A stretch of 64,000 nucleotides of DNA from Methylobacterium sp. E-005. Its GTDB lineage: Bacteria; Pseudomonadota; Alphaproteobacteria; Rhizobiales; Beijerinckiaceae. A program made the translations under genes and the position numbers. The notes beneath the pieces were generated by a model, which was given only the letters and a program-made list of their open reading frames with translations, searched no databases and had not been told where the DNA came from. Below are positions 14,766 to 23,908 of this stretch, piece after piece (positions within the stretch are counted from its first letter, which is position 1; each line of letters opens with the position of its first letter). The stretch covers positions 34,904-98,903 of the forward strand of contig NZ_JAKSYG010000081.1 of NCBI RefSeq assembly GCF_022829725.1, given 5' to 3'.

Positions 14766-16312
14766 GCCGGTCGGCATGGTTCGCCGGGTCCCTCGCCGCG
14801 CTCGCGGCCTGGGGCACCGGGCTCTGGGTCGGGCGCGACGGCCCGTCCGTGTCCGACCTCGCGGCGCGGGCGGCATCGAGACTGCCGGTCGCGTTCGTCG
14901 ACCGGGCGCGGGACGGGTTCGCGCGCTGGATGCCGTCCGCGGCGGGGCCGCCTGCGGCCCGTCTCGCCGCCGCGTCCGGCCCGGTCGTCTATTACCGGGA
15001 CCCGGACGGGAAGCCGGCCTATTCGCTCGCGCCGATGGCGACAGGGGACGGGCGGGAGTTCCGGGCGGTCCACGCCAGCGAGGACGTGCGGTTCGACGGC
15101 GAGGATGCCGAGGCCGGAGCCATGCCCGCCGAGGTGACCGGTAAAGACATGACCGGCCACGACATGGGCCAGGGTGGGATGGCGGCCGGCGCGGCCGGTC
15201 CCGGCAATCGCCGCGTCCTGTATTACCGCAACCCGATGGGGCTGCCGGACACCTCGCCGGTTCCGAAGAAGGACTCGATGGGGATGAACTACATCCCCGT
15301 CTACGCGGGCGAGGACGAGGGCGGCGGCGTGAAGATTTCGCCGGGCAAGGTCCAGCGCACCGGCGTGCGGACCGAGGTCGCCGAGCGCCGCGTCCTGTCG
15401 TTGCCGGTTCGGGCGCCAGGCAGCGTCGAGGAGGACGAGCGCCGCATCTCCGTCATCGCCATGCGCACCGACGCCTACATCGAGAAGGTCGAGCCGGTCA
15501 CCACCGGCGACCACGTCCACAAAGGCCAGCCGCTGCTGCGCCTGTTCGCGCCCGAGATCAACGCGGTCGCGGCCCAGTACCTGACCTCCATCGGCTACGA
15601 GGGCGGCCGGCGGCGCCTGGAGAACCTCGCCATCCCGCCGGAGGTGATCGACGAGATCGAGCGCACCCATAAGGTGCCGCCCTCCATCGTCTGGTCCTCG
15701 CCGCGGGACGGCGTCGTGGTCGAGCGCAACGTCTCGGACGGGATGAAGGCCAAGTCCGGCGACGTCCTGTTCCGCATCGTCGACCACACCCGCGTCTGGG
15801 TGCTCGCCGACGTGCCGGAGCGCGACCTCGCCGCGGTGGCGGAGGGGCAGAAGGCCACGGTGCGGGTCCGGGCCTTCCCCGAGCGGACCTTCTCCGGGAC
15901 CGTGACGCGGATCTACCCGCACCTGATGGCGGAAACCCGGACCGCCCGGCTGCGCATCGAGTTGCCGAACCCCGACGGAGCGCTGCGCCCGTCGATGTAC
16001 GCCGACGTCGAGATCGCGACCGGCGACGCCAAGCCGGTGGTGGCGGTGCCCGACGACGCCGTCATCGACACCGGCGAGCGCCAGGTCGTGCTCCTCGACC
16101 ACGGCGAAGGGCGCTTCGAGCCGAAGCCGGTGAAGATCGGCCTGCGCGGCCGGGGCTACACGGAAATCCGCGAGGGCGTCTCGGCCGGTGACCGGGTGGT
16201 CACGGCGGCGAACTTCCTGATCGACGCCGAGAGCAACCTGAAGGCCGCGCTGCAGTCCCTGACCGCGCCGAAGGACGATCGGCAGGCGGCGGGCACGGGG
16301 GCGACGCCATGA
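14762..16312 (+). CDS. cusB: Efflux RND transporter periplasmic adaptor, CusB type
   Basis: 516 residues. An N-terminal membrane anchor/signal (SAWFAGSLAALAAWGTGLW) is followed by two short heavy-metal-binding modules: YYRDPDGKPAYSLAPMATG (about 78-100) and YYRNPMGLPDTSPVPKKDSMGMNYIPVY (about 155-185), then the lipoyl-like hairpin (PVTTGDHVHKGQPLLRLFAPE), beta-barrel (VLADVPERDLAAVAEGQKATV) and membrane-proximal domains. CusB-type adaptors bridge the inner-membrane RND pump to the outer-membrane channel and pass Cu(I)/Ag(I) to the pump. The doubled metal module and the His/Met spacer (KDMTGHDMGQGGM) support this. Overlaps both neighbours by four bases. Confidence 0.9.
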   Translation: MSRSAWFAGSLAALAAWGTGLWVGRDGPSVSDLAARAASRLPVAFVDRARDGFARWMPSAAGPPAARLAAASGPVVYYRDPDGKPAYSLAPMATGDGREFRAVHASEDVRFDGEDAEAGAMPAEVTGKDMTGHDMGQGGMAAGAAGPGNRRVLYYRNPMGLPDTSPVPKKDSMGMNYIPVYAGEDEGGGVKISPGKVQRTGVRTEVAERRVLSLPVRAPGSVEEDERRISVIAMRTDAYIEKVEPVTTGDHVHKGQPLLRLFAPEINAVAAQYLTSIGYEGGRRRLENLAIPPEVIDEIERTHKVPPSIVWSSPRDGVVVERNVSDGMKAKSGDVLFRIVDHTRVWVLADVPERDLAAVAEGQKATVRVRAFPERTFSGTVTRIYPHLMAETRTARLRIELPNPDGALRPSMYADVEIATGDAKPVVAVPDDAVIDTGERQVVLLDHGEGRFEPKPVKIGLRGRGYTEIREGVSAGDRVVTAANFLIDAESNLKAALQSLTAPKDDRQAAGTGATP

Positions 16313-19300
16313 TCGCCCGCCTCATCGGCTGGTCGGCCCGCAACCTCGTCCTGGTGCTGATCGGGACCGTGTTCGCGGTCGCGACCGGCGTCTTGGCGCT
16401 GCGGACCCTGCCGCTGGACGCCATCCCCGACCTCTCGGACGTGCAGGCCATCGTCTACACCGAGTATCCGGGGCAGGCGCCTCAGGTCGTGGAGGACCAG
16501 GTCACCTACCCGCTGACCACCGCCATGCTGACGGTGCCGAAGGCGAAGGTGGTCCGCGGCTTCTCGTTCTTCGGGGTCTCCTTCGTCTACGTGATCTTCG
16601 AGGACGGCACCGACCCGTACTGGGGCCGCTCGCGTGTGCTGGAGTACCTCAACGGGGCGGCGAGCCGGCTTCCCGCGGGGGTGACGCCGACGCTGGGGCC
16701 CGACGCGACGGGGGTGGGCTGGGTCTACCAGTACGTGGTGGTCGCCAAGGAGCGGACGCTCGCGGAGCTTCGCTCGATCCAGGACTGGGTCGTCCGCTTC
16801 GGGGCCTCGCGCGCCGAGGGGGTCGCCGAGATCGCGGGCGTCGGCGGGTTCGTGAAGCAGTACAACGTGGTGGTCGACCCAAACCGGCTGCGCGCGCAGG
16901 GCATTAGCCTCAACAAGCTCCGGGACGCCATCCGAGCGAGCAACGCCGACGTGGGCGGCCGCACGGTCGAGCTGTCCGAGTTCGAGTTCATGGTGCGCGG
17001 CCGCGGCTACATCCGCAGCGTCGCCGACATCGAGAACATCGTGCTGAAGACCTCGGGCGGCACGCCGCTGCGGGTCCGGGACGTAGCCCGGGTCGAACTC
17101 GGGCCGGACGAGCGCCGCGGCATCACCGAGATGAACGGCGAGGGCGAGGTCGCCGGCGGCATCGTCCTGCAGCGTTTCGGCGCCAACGCCCTCAACGTGA
17201 TCGAGGGGGTGAAGGCGAAGCTCGCCGAGGTGGCGAAAAGCCTGCCGGCCGGCACCGAGATCCTGCCGGTCTACGACCGCTCGCAACTCATCGACGCGGC
17301 CATCGACACCCTGCGGCACACGTTGGTCGAGGAGAGCATCGTGGTCTCGCTCGTCTGCGTGGTGTTCCTCCTGCACGTGCGCAGCGCCCTGGTCGCCATC
17401 CTGATGCTGCCGGTCGGCATCCTGATGGCCTTCGCCGGCATGAGGGCGCTCGGAATCGGAGCCAACGTCATGTCGCTCGGCGGCATCGCCATCGCGGTCG
17501 GCGCCATGATCGACGCCGCCATCGTCATGATCGAGAACGCCCACAAGCACTTGGAGCGGGCGCCCCCGGGAAAGCCGCGTGTCGAGGTCCTGGTCGAGGC
17601 GGCGGCGGAGGTGGGTCCCTCCCTGTTCTTCTCGCTCTTGGTCATCACGGTCTCCTTCCTGCCGATCTTCACCCTGGAGAGCCAGGAGGGGCGGCTGTTC
17701 GGGCCGCTCGCCTTCACCAAGACCTTCGCCATGGCGGCCGCGGCGCTCCTCTCGGTCACCCTGGTGCCGGCCCTGATGGCGCTGTTCGTGCGCGGGCGCA
17801 TCGTGCCCGAGCACCGCAACCCGCTGAACCGGCTCCTCATCTGGCTGTACCGGCCGCTCATCGCCGGCGTGCTGCGGGCCCGGGTGCTCACCATCCTCCT
17901 CGCCCTGGGCGTGCTGGCGGCGACCGCATGGCCGGCCCGGCAGCTCGGGTCGGAGTTCATGCCCGACCTCGACGAGGGCAGCCTGCTCTACATGCCGACG
18001 ACCCTGCCCGGGATCTCGGTGACGAAGGCCGGCGAGCTCCTGGCGACCCAGGATCGGATCATCAAGAGCTTCCCCGAAGTGGCCTCGGTCTACGGCAAGG
18101 CGGGTCGCGCCAACACGGCCACCGACCCGGCGCCGATGGAGATGTTCGAGACGGTCATTACGCTGAAGCCGAAGGCGGAGTGGCGCTCCGGCGTAACCCT
18201 CTCCAGCCTCAAGGCGGAAATGGACGCGGCGCTCCAGTTCCCGGGCGTGTCGAATGCCTGGACGCAGCCGATCCGCGCCCGGATCGACATGCTCTCGACC
18301 GGCATCCGCACGCCGGTCGGGGTGAAGGTGCTCGGGACCGACTTGAAGGCCATGGAGGGGGTCGCCCGTCAAGTCGAGGGGGTGATCCGAGCCGTGCCAG
18401 GAACGTCGAGCGCCTATGCCGAGCGGGTCATCGGCGGCTACTTCCTCGACATCACCCCAGATCGCGAGGCGCTCGGACGCTACGGCCTGATGGTCGGAGA
18501 CGTACAGGACGTCGTCGCCTCGGCGCTCGGCGGCCAGTCCGTGACGAACACGGTCGAGGGCCGCGAGCGCTACACCGTGAACGTGCGCTACCCCCGCGCC
18601 TTCCGCTCGGATCCCAGGGCCATCGCCGACGAGGTGCAGGTACCGCTGCTGGCCGGGGGCACGGTCCCCCTGCGCGAGGTCGCCAAGGTCGAGCTGACGC
18701 GGGGCCCGACCTCGATCCGCACCGAGAACGGCCAGCTCGCGGTCTACATATTCGTGGACATCGCCGGCCGCGATCTCGGCGGCTACGTGGCCGAGGCACG
18801 CAAGGCAGCCACCGACGAGGTCAAGTTGCCCCAGGGCACGACCCTGCAGTGGAGCGGGCAGTACGAGTACCTAGAGCGGGCGGAGGCGCGCCTCGCGGTC
18901 GTGGTGCCGCTGACGCTGCTGATCGTGTTCCTGCTGCTCTACCTGAACTTCCGGCGCCTGACCGAGACGCTCATCGTGATGCTGTCGCTGCCCTTCGCCC
19001 TGGTCGGCGGGGTCTGGCTGCTCTGGTGGATGGGCTTCAACCTGTCGGTCGCGGTGGTGGTCGGCTTCATCGCCCTGGCCGGCGTCGCTGCCGAGACCGG
19101 GGTGATCATGCTGGTCTACCTCGACCACGCCCTCGACGAGGTCCGCGCCCAGTGCGGGCGCGAGGGACGCCCTCTCGCGCGCCCGGACCTGCGTCGGGCC
19201 ATCATGGTCGGCGCGGTCGAGCGGGTGCGGCCCAAGATGATGACGGTCGTCGCCATCATGGCGGGCCTGATGCCCATCCTCTGGAGCACCGGCTCGGGCT

Positions 19301-19482
19301 CCGAGGTCATGCAGCGCATCGCGGTGCCGATGATCGGCGGCATGGTCTCCTCGACCGTCCTGACGCTGGTCGTGATCCCGGCAGTCTACGCCTTGGTGAA
19401 GGGGCGTGGGCTGCCCCCGGCCGGCGCGGTCCGCGAGGGGACGAACGCTGAGGCGATGCGGCTGCCTCAGGCGGCCGAGTAA
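16309..19482 (+). CDS. cusA: Heavy-metal RND efflux pump, CusA type
   Basis: 1057 residues, full length for the HME-RND family: N-terminal helix (LVLVLIGTVFAVATGVLAL), periplasmic loop, a helix bundle (IVVSLVCVVFLLHVRSALVAI onward), second loop, and the C-terminal bundle ending near 1035. It has the monovalent-type signature QVTYPLTTAMLTVPKAKVVRGFSFFG and helix-4 motif AIAVGAMIDAAIVMIEN, which lacks the DFG-x3-DGAV motif of divalent CzcA pumps such as the one at 30422..33670. It uses proton import to drive Cu(I)/Ag(I) export from the periplasm. Translationally coupled to cusB; no outer-membrane CusC gene follows directly. Confidence 0.92.
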   Translation: MIARLIGWSARNLVLVLIGTVFAVATGVLALRTLPLDAIPDLSDVQAIVYTEYPGQAPQVVEDQVTYPLTTAMLTVPKAKVVRGFSFFGVSFVYVIFEDGTDPYWGRSRVLEYLNGAASRLPAGVTPTLGPDATGVGWVYQYVVVAKERTLAELRSIQDWVVRFGASRAEGVAEIAGVGGFVKQYNVVVDPNRLRAQGISLNKLRDAIRASNADVGGRTVELSEFEFMVRGRGYIRSVADIENIVLKTSGGTPLRVRDVARVELGPDERRGITEMNGEGEVAGGIVLQRFGANALNVIEGVKAKLAEVAKSLPAGTEILPVYDRSQLIDAAIDTLRHTLVEESIVVSLVCVVFLLHVRSALVAILMLPVGILMAFAGMRALGIGANVMSLGGIAIAVGAMIDAAIVMIENAHKHLERAPPGKPRVEVLVEAAAEVGPSLFFSLLVITVSFLPIFTLESQEGRLFGPLAFTKTFAMAAAALLSVTLVPALMALFVRGRIVPEHRNPLNRLLIWLYRPLIAGVLRARVLTILLALGVLAATAWPARQLGSEFMPDLDEGSLLYMPTTLPGISVTKAGELLATQDRIIKSFPEVASVYGKAGRANTATDPAPMEMFETVITLKPKAEWRSGVTLSSLKAEMDAALQFPGVSNAWTQPIRARIDMLSTGIRTPVGVKVLGTDLKAMEGVARQVEGVIRAVPGTSSAYAERVIGGYFLDITPDREALGRYGLMVGDVQDVVASALGGQSVTNTVEGRERYTVNVRYPRAFRSDPRAIADEVQVPLLAGGTVPLREVAKVELTRGPTSIRTENGQLAVYIFVDIAGRDLGGYVAEARKAATDEVKLPQGTTLQWSGQYEYLERAEARLAVVVPLTLLIVFLLLYLNFRRLTETLIVMLSLPFALVGGVWLLWWMGFNLSVAVVVGFIALAGVAAETGVIMLVYLDHALDEVRAQCGREGRPLARPDLRRAIMVGAVERVRPKMMTVVAIMAGLMPILWSTGSGSEVMQRIAVPMIGGMVSSTVLTLVVIPAVYALVKGRGLPPAGAVREGTNAEAMRLPQAAE

Positions 19483-19495
19483 GAGGGAACGGGAG

Positions 19496-19978
19496 ATGAC
19501 GATGAGGAACGATGCGATTCCATCCCGACGTGCCGTGCTCGTGGGCTTGGCGGCGGGGCTGGCGCTCGGACGGGGCGCCTTGGCGGAGGGGCTGCCGACG
19601 GTCGCGGTGAACAAGGACCCGAGCTGCGGCTGCTGCGAGAGGTGGGTCACCCACCTGCGTAAGGCCGGCTTCGCCGTCACGGTGACCGAGGGCCCGGTGA
19701 ACCCGCTCAAGATCCGTCTGGGCGTGCCTCGCGAGCTTTTCTCCTGCCACACCGCCCAGGTCGGCGGCTACGTGATCGAGGGGCACGTCCCGGCCGGGGT
19801 GATCAAGCGGCTCCTCGCAGAGAGGCCCGAGGGAACGGGTCTGGCCGTGCCGGGCATGCCGGTCGGTTCGCCCGGCATGGAGGTCGAGGACATGCAGCCC
19901 GAGACCTACGACGTCGTCCTGTTCGGGAAGGACGGACGGTCGACGTTCGCGCGGTACCGGGGCGGGGAACCGGCCTGA
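19496..19978 (+). CDS. DUF411 metal-binding protein
   Basis: 160 residues from the ATG at 19496 (GGGAG just before). The N-terminus (RRAVLVGLAAGLALGRGALA) is a twin-arginine-like or Sec signal. The mature protein has NKDPSCGCCERWVTHLRKAGF, the Cys-x-Cys-Cys motif of DUF411, followed by FSCHTAQVGGYVIEGHVPAGVIKRLL and PGMPVGSPGME, all diagnostic. DUF411 proteins are thioredoxin-fold periplasmic proteins regularly linked to copper/silver resistance. Only 13 bases after cusA, so it belongs to the same operon. Confidence 0.9.
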   Translation: MTMRNDAIPSRRAVLVGLAAGLALGRGALAEGLPTVAVNKDPSCGCCERWVTHLRKAGFAVTVTEGPVNPLKIRLGVPRELFSCHTAQVGGYVIEGHVPAGVIKRLLAERPEGTGLAVPGMPVGSPGMEVEDMQPETYDVVLFGKDGRSTFARYRGGEPA

Positions 19979-19991
19979 GGCCGCGGCGGGT

Positions 19992-20732
19992 TCAGCGCTC
20001 GGGCATCGCCGCCGCCGGCGCGGCCGCTTTCGCCCCCGACTTGGGCGCGGGCTTCGGACGCTGGTCCCACATCACGTAGCCGGCCGGCGGGTCGTACTCG
20101 TGCGGGCGCATGACGGAGGCCTGCCCCTCCGCGGTGACGAGCCCCGGAAACAGCGCCCTCTCGATATGCTCTCGGTTGAGCGCGATCTTGTGCGGGGTGT
20201 GCGACAGGATGTGCTGCGAGTGGGTCCGGCCGGGGGGGCTGACGCTGACGAGCTTCTTGCCGGGAAAGCGCTTGGCGAACAGCTTGGCTGTCGCCGCTTG
20301 GTCCGTATCGGCGGTCAGGAGATATGCAGTATCCATGACGTCCTGTACGGCATCGTCGTAGACGCTGAGCGCGAGATTGATGTCCGTGGCCTTCTCGGTC
20401 GGCTTCTGCCAAATGGAGCCGCAGTCCCGGCACTTGGCGTCTTCATGGCTGAAGTGGCCGAGGACGGTCTCGACGCCGACCAGCTTGAGCGCCCGGACCA
20501 GGCGTTCGTGGCGTATTTTCTTGCTGTGGTCGCCCGGGTAATAGGCCGTGCAGAACACGACGCGGACGAGCTCCTCCGACTGCCGCGGGATGATCGACTC
20601 CCCCAGCTTCCAGAAGTTGCACCACTTCAGGAAGGGCTCTCCTAAGTCGTTGACGGAATGATATAAATTGAAACCGTCGATGTAGAGTGCGGCCCGGATC
20701 CTCGATTTTTCCGCTTGACTATCCAGCCCCAT
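19992..20732 (-). CDS. NYN-domain (PIN-like) putative RNase
   Basis: 246 residues. The NYN fold's acidic residues are seen in ALYIDGFNLYHS, in EKATDINLALSVYDDA and in AYLLTADTDQAATAK, the three clusters that bind the catalytic metal in PIN-like nucleases. A CRDCG pair near residue 106 may form a zinc knuckle. The C-terminus is a Lys/Ala/Pro-rich tail. The 5' end and upstream sequence (20640..20760) are A/T-rich relative to the neighbours. It lies antisense between the Cus-type and Cad-type operons with no link to metals, so it may be an independent cargo gene. Confidence 0.85.
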   Translation of the reverse strand: MGLDSQAEKSRIRAALYIDGFNLYHSVNDLGEPFLKWCNFWKLGESIIPRQSEELVRVVFCTAYYPGDHSKKIRHERLVRALKLVGVETVLGHFSHEDAKCRDCGSIWQKPTEKATDINLALSVYDDAVQDVMDTAYLLTADTDQAATAKLFAKRFPGKKLVSVSPPGRTHSQHILSHTPHKIALNREHIERALFPGLVTAEGQASVMRPHEYDPPAGYVMWDQRPKPAPKSGAKAAAPAAAMPER

Positions 20733-20800
20733 GCACTCATATCCGATCCGTCAACGCTGAACGGTGCGCCGTCAGCAACCCATGGGCTCCGGCCCGTGTG

Positions 20801-20828
20801 AAGCCCACAGGTTCCAACCTGTGGGCTT
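20801..20828 (+). terminator. Strong hairpin, terminator-like
   Basis: AAGCCCACAGGTT and AACCTGTGGGCTT are perfect 13-bp arms around CC, followed by CTTGGTTT on the plus strand. No obvious plus-strand gene ends just before it, since the nearest upstream gene is the start of the minus-strand NYN gene, so it may terminate a short untranslated RNA or readthrough from the Cus-type operon. Confidence 0.55.
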
Positions 20829-20974
20829 CTTGGTTTCCGAGGCCGTTCTAGTCTGAGTTCGCCTCGCGCGGTACTGTCTTTTTATCTCCCGGGGGCTGGC
20901 AGCGCCGGCCCTTCCGGCCTTGACCGCCGACATGGTATCCCCAGGCCTCGGAACGTCGCGGGGGCAAGCCCGCG

Positions 20975-21193
20975 ATGCCCGTCGGCCGGAACGGGGCGGT
21001 TCGCGTGGAACGCCATGCTTGGGGCCAGAGGAATGCGGGCCGTCGCCGTCGCGTCAGGCCGCACGTCCGGGCCGCCGCACGCCGAACCTTCGTCGCAATT
21101 GTGGTCGCCATCCTCGCCGTCGCGTGCTGCGGGTTCATGGCCAAGGGGCTCTTCGAGAGCCGGGTGCTGGTGACGCCCTACGTCGCTCGCTGA
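20975..21193 (+). CDS. Possible small membrane protein
   Basis: Up to 72 residues. A very basic N-terminus is followed by one hydrophobic helix (TFVAIVVAILAVACCGFMAKGLF). No good ribosome binding site precedes the ATG at 20975, and a GTG lies about ten codons in. It converges with the merR gene 17 bases away. It may be real only from an internal start; equally it may be chance coding in GC-rich DNA. Confidence 0.3.
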   Translation: MPVGRNGAVRVERHAWGQRNAGRRRRVRPHVRAAARRTFVAIVVAILAVACCGFMAKGLFESRVLVTPYVAR

Positions 21194-21210
21194 CCCCGGG
21201 CCCAAATCGC

Positions 21211-21612
21211 TCACGCGGGTTCACCCAACGGCGACAGGGCCTCGATGATGCGGCAGTCGGCGACCGACCCGCAGCCGCACTGGCCGATGACCTCGCGGAG
21301 TTCCGAGGCGAGCCGGGTCAGGTCGGCCAGCTTTCGCTCCACGTCGGCGAGATGGGCGCGGGCGATGGTGTCGACCTCGCCGCAGGAGCGATCCCGGTCG
21401 TCCGCCAAGGCGAGCAGGTCCCGGATCTGCTCCACGGTGAAGCCCAGGGCTCGACCGCGGCGGATGAAGCTCAGCCGGCGCAGGTGCTCGGGCCCGTAGA
21501 GCCGGTAGTTCCCGCTCGACCGCGCCGGCGGAGGCAGCAACCCGACCTTCTCGTACCACCGGACCGTCTCGACACGGGTCTGCGTGGCCTCCGCGAGGCT
21601 GCCGATCGTCAT
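21211..21612 (-). CDS. MerR-family heavy-metal regulator
   Basis: 133 residues from the ATG at 21612; the longer frame would run through its own operator. The winged helix MTIGSLAEATQTRVETVRWYEKVGLL and YRLYGPEHLRRLSFIRRGRALGF are typical of MerR. Metal ligands: a Cys at the MerR Cys79 position (DRSCGEVDTI) and a C-terminal loop QCGCGSVADC with three Cys, suited to a divalent soft metal such as Cd, Pb or Zn. It is divergent from the P1B-ATPase gene across a classical MerR promoter and should activate it by DNA distortion when metal-bound. Confidence 0.88.
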   Translation of the reverse strand: MTIGSLAEATQTRVETVRWYEKVGLLPPPARSSGNYRLYGPEHLRRLSFIRRGRALGFTVEQIRDLLALADDRDRSCGEVDTIARAHLADVERKLADLTRLASELREVIGQCGCGSVADCRIIEALSPLGEPA

Positions 21613-21634
21613 GGAAGAGGCGGTCCGCACGGCC

Positions 21635-21665
21635 TTGACCCTGTAGCGACTACAGGGTGCATGTA
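21635..21665 (+). promoter_or_regulatory. MerR-type promoter/operator for the P1B-ATPase gene
   Basis: TTGACC (-35, 21635..21640) and CATGTA (-10, 21660..21665) are separated by 19 bp, with the palindrome CCCTGTAG-CGA-CTACAGGG (21639..21657) centred in the spacer. The over-long 19-bp spacer and central dyad are the known hallmarks of MerR-family activation. Confidence 0.85.
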
Positions 21666-21712
21666 GGCTGCCTTCCCAGTCCGGACCAGGATCCGGGCGA
21701 ACGGAGCGCACC

Positions 21713-23908
21713 ATGAACCAGGCCGCCGGCGCGGACCGCACCCCCTTCCCCACGAACGGTCCGCAGGCCCTGCGCTACAGGGTCAAGGGCATGGACTGCC
21801 CGACCTGCGCCGGGAAGATCGAGACCGCCGTCTCCCGGCTGCCGGGCGTCGCGGACGTGCGCGTGAACTACGGCAGCCAGGTCCTCGACCTCGCGCTCGA
21901 CGAGGCCGCGACGCCGAGGGCCGATTTGGAGGGACGCATCGAGCGCCTGGGCTACGGCGTCGCGCCGCTTCCCACGGCCGCGGACCTGGCTATGGCGCAA
22001 GCCTCGGGCGGCACCCCGTCCGCCGAGACCGCGGCGGAGCCCGAGCCGCCGCTCTGGCGGAGCCGCAAGGCGCGGCTGGGCATCCTGATCGGCGCCCTGT
22101 TCGCCGCCGGCTTCCTGGTCGAGCGGGTCGCGCCGGGCGTGGCGGGCGAGTACGCCTACTGGCCGGGCGCGCTCGTCGGGCTCGCCTATTACGGTCGCCG
22201 CGCGGCCATGGCGGCGTTCGCCGGAACGCCCTTCTCCATCGAGATGCTGATGTCGGTCGCGACCGCGGGGGCGCTCGCCATCCACGCCGCCGAGGAGGCC
22301 GCCATCGTCGTGCTGCTCTTCACGGTCGGCGAGATGCTGGAGGTCGTGGCGGCGGGCCGGGCGCGGGCGGGGATCAAGGCGCTCGCGGCCCTTGTGCCGA
22401 AGACCGCCCGCCTTGTCGACGAGGCCGATGGCACCATCCGTGAGGTGGCCGCCGCATCGCTGGCCATCGGGCAGGTCGTGGTCGTGAGACCGGGCGACCG
22501 CGTGCCCGCCGACGGGGTGATCACCGACGGCGCGTCGAGCCTCGACGAGTCCCCCATCACCGGCGAGTCGGTCCCGAAGCCCAAGGAGGTCGGCGACCCG
22601 GTCTACGCCGGCAGCGTCAACGCCGACGGCGCGCTCCAGGTCCGGGTCACCAAGACGGCGGCCGACAACACGGTCGCCCGCATCCTGCACCTCGTCGAGG
22701 AGGCGCAGGCATCGAAGTCGCCCACGGCGCGCTTCATCGACCGGTTCAGCGCGGTCTACACGCCCGTCGCGTTCGCATTCGCGGCCGCGGTCGCCGTCGT
22801 GCCGCCGCTGCTCGGCGCCGACTGGGGCACCTGGATCTACCGGGGCCTGGCGCTCCTCCTCATCGCCTGCCCCTGCGCGCTGGTGCTCTCGACCCCGGCG
22901 GCCATCGCCTCGGGACTGGCCGCCGGTGCGCGGCGCGGGCTGCTCGTGAAAGGCGGGGCCGCGCTGGAGGTCATCGGGCGGGTGCGCACGGTCGCGTTCG
23001 ACAAGACCGGGACGCTGACCGCCGGACGGCCGCGGGTCTCGGACATCCTGGCCTTCGCACCGGACGCGTCGGAGCGCTCGCTCCTCGGGTTGGCCGCCGC
23101 GGTCGAGAGCGGAAGCAGCCACCCCATCGCCCGGGCCATCCTCGACCGGGCGAGCGCGGACGGGGTGCCGCTGCGGCCGACGCGGGACGCCCGCGCCATC
23201 CCCGGCAAGGCGGTTCAGGCCACGGTCATGGGGCAGACGGTGCTTGTCGCCTCCCCGCGCCACGCCGCCGAGCGCGCGCGGCTCGGTCCCGAGGCCGAGC
23301 GCGCGGTCGCGGACCTCGAAGCCGGCGGCAAGACGGTGGTCATCGTCGTCCGTGGCGCCGAGGCCCTGGGTGCCATCGCGGTCCGGGACGAGCCCCGCGC
23401 CGACGCGGCAGCCGGCATCGCGGCCCTGCGGAAGCTCGGCGTGCGCAGCGTGATGCTGACCGGCGACAACCGGCGCACGGGCGAGGCGGTCGCGTCCGAG
23501 CTCGGGCTCGACGTGAAGGCCGAGCTCCTGCCCCAGGACAAGCTCGCCGAGATCGCGGCCCTGAAGGAGATGGGGCCGGTCGCCATGGTCGGCGACGGCA
23601 TCAACGACGCGCCGGCGCTCGCCGCCGCCAGCGTCGGCGTCGCGATGGGCGGCGGCACCGACGCGGCCCTGGAGACGGCCGATGCGGCGGTGCTGAACGA
23701 CCGGGTGGGCGACGTGGCCGCGCTGGTCTCCCTCTCTCGGGCGACCCTGGGCAACATCCGTCAGAACGTCGCCATCGCCCTCGGTCTCAAGGCCGTGTTC
23801 CTGGTGACGACCATCGCAGGCATCACCGGCCTCTGGCCGGCCATCCTGGCCGACACCGGCGCGACCGTCCTGGTGACGGCCAACGCGCTCCGTCTCCTGA
23901 GGGCGTGA
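21713..23908 (+). CDS. cadA: P1B-type heavy-metal-translocating ATPase (CadA/ZntA type)
   Basis: 731 residues. One N-terminal HMA domain (GMDCPTC, residues 26-32), membrane helices starting near 120, the transport motif CPC (386-388) in helix 6, phosphorylation site DKTGT (Asp430) and the hinge GDGINDAP (near 626). CPC with a single HMA, together with the upstream MerR promoter, fits a Zn/Cd/Pb exporter from cytoplasm to periplasm, although CPC alone also occurs in Cu pumps. GGAG precedes the ATG. The stop overlaps the lspA start region. Confidence 0.92.
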   Translation: MNQAAGADRTPFPTNGPQALRYRVKGMDCPTCAGKIETAVSRLPGVADVRVNYGSQVLDLALDEAATPRADLEGRIERLGYGVAPLPTAADLAMAQASGGTPSAETAAEPEPPLWRSRKARLGILIGALFAAGFLVERVAPGVAGEYAYWPGALVGLAYYGRRAAMAAFAGTPFSIEMLMSVATAGALAIHAAEEAAIVVLLFTVGEMLEVVAAGRARAGIKALAALVPKTARLVDEADGTIREVAAASLAIGQVVVVRPGDRVPADGVITDGASSLDESPITGESVPKPKEVGDPVYAGSVNADGALQVRVTKTAADNTVARILHLVEEAQASKSPTARFIDRFSAVYTPVAFAFAAAVAVVPPLLGADWGTWIYRGLALLLIACPCALVLSTPAAIASGLAAGARRGLLVKGGAALEVIGRVRTVAFDKTGTLTAGRPRVSDILAFAPDASERSLLGLAAAVESGSSHPIARAILDRASADGVPLRPTRDARAIPGKAVQATVMGQTVLVASPRHAAERARLGPEAERAVADLEAGGKTVVIVVRGAEALGAIAVRDEPRADAAAGIAALRKLGVRSVMLTGDNRRTGEAVASELGLDVKAELLPQDKLAEIAALKEMGPVAMVGDGINDAPALAAASVGVAMGGGTDAALETADAAVLNDRVGDVAALVSLSRATLGNIRQNVAIALGLKAVFLVTTIAGITGLWPAILADTGATVLVTANALRLLRA

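Noticed and set aside
20848..21144. 98-codon minus-strand frame
   Set aside because: Arg/Pro-rich without ribosome binding site or hydrophobic or domain pattern, overlapping a better small plus-strand candidate.
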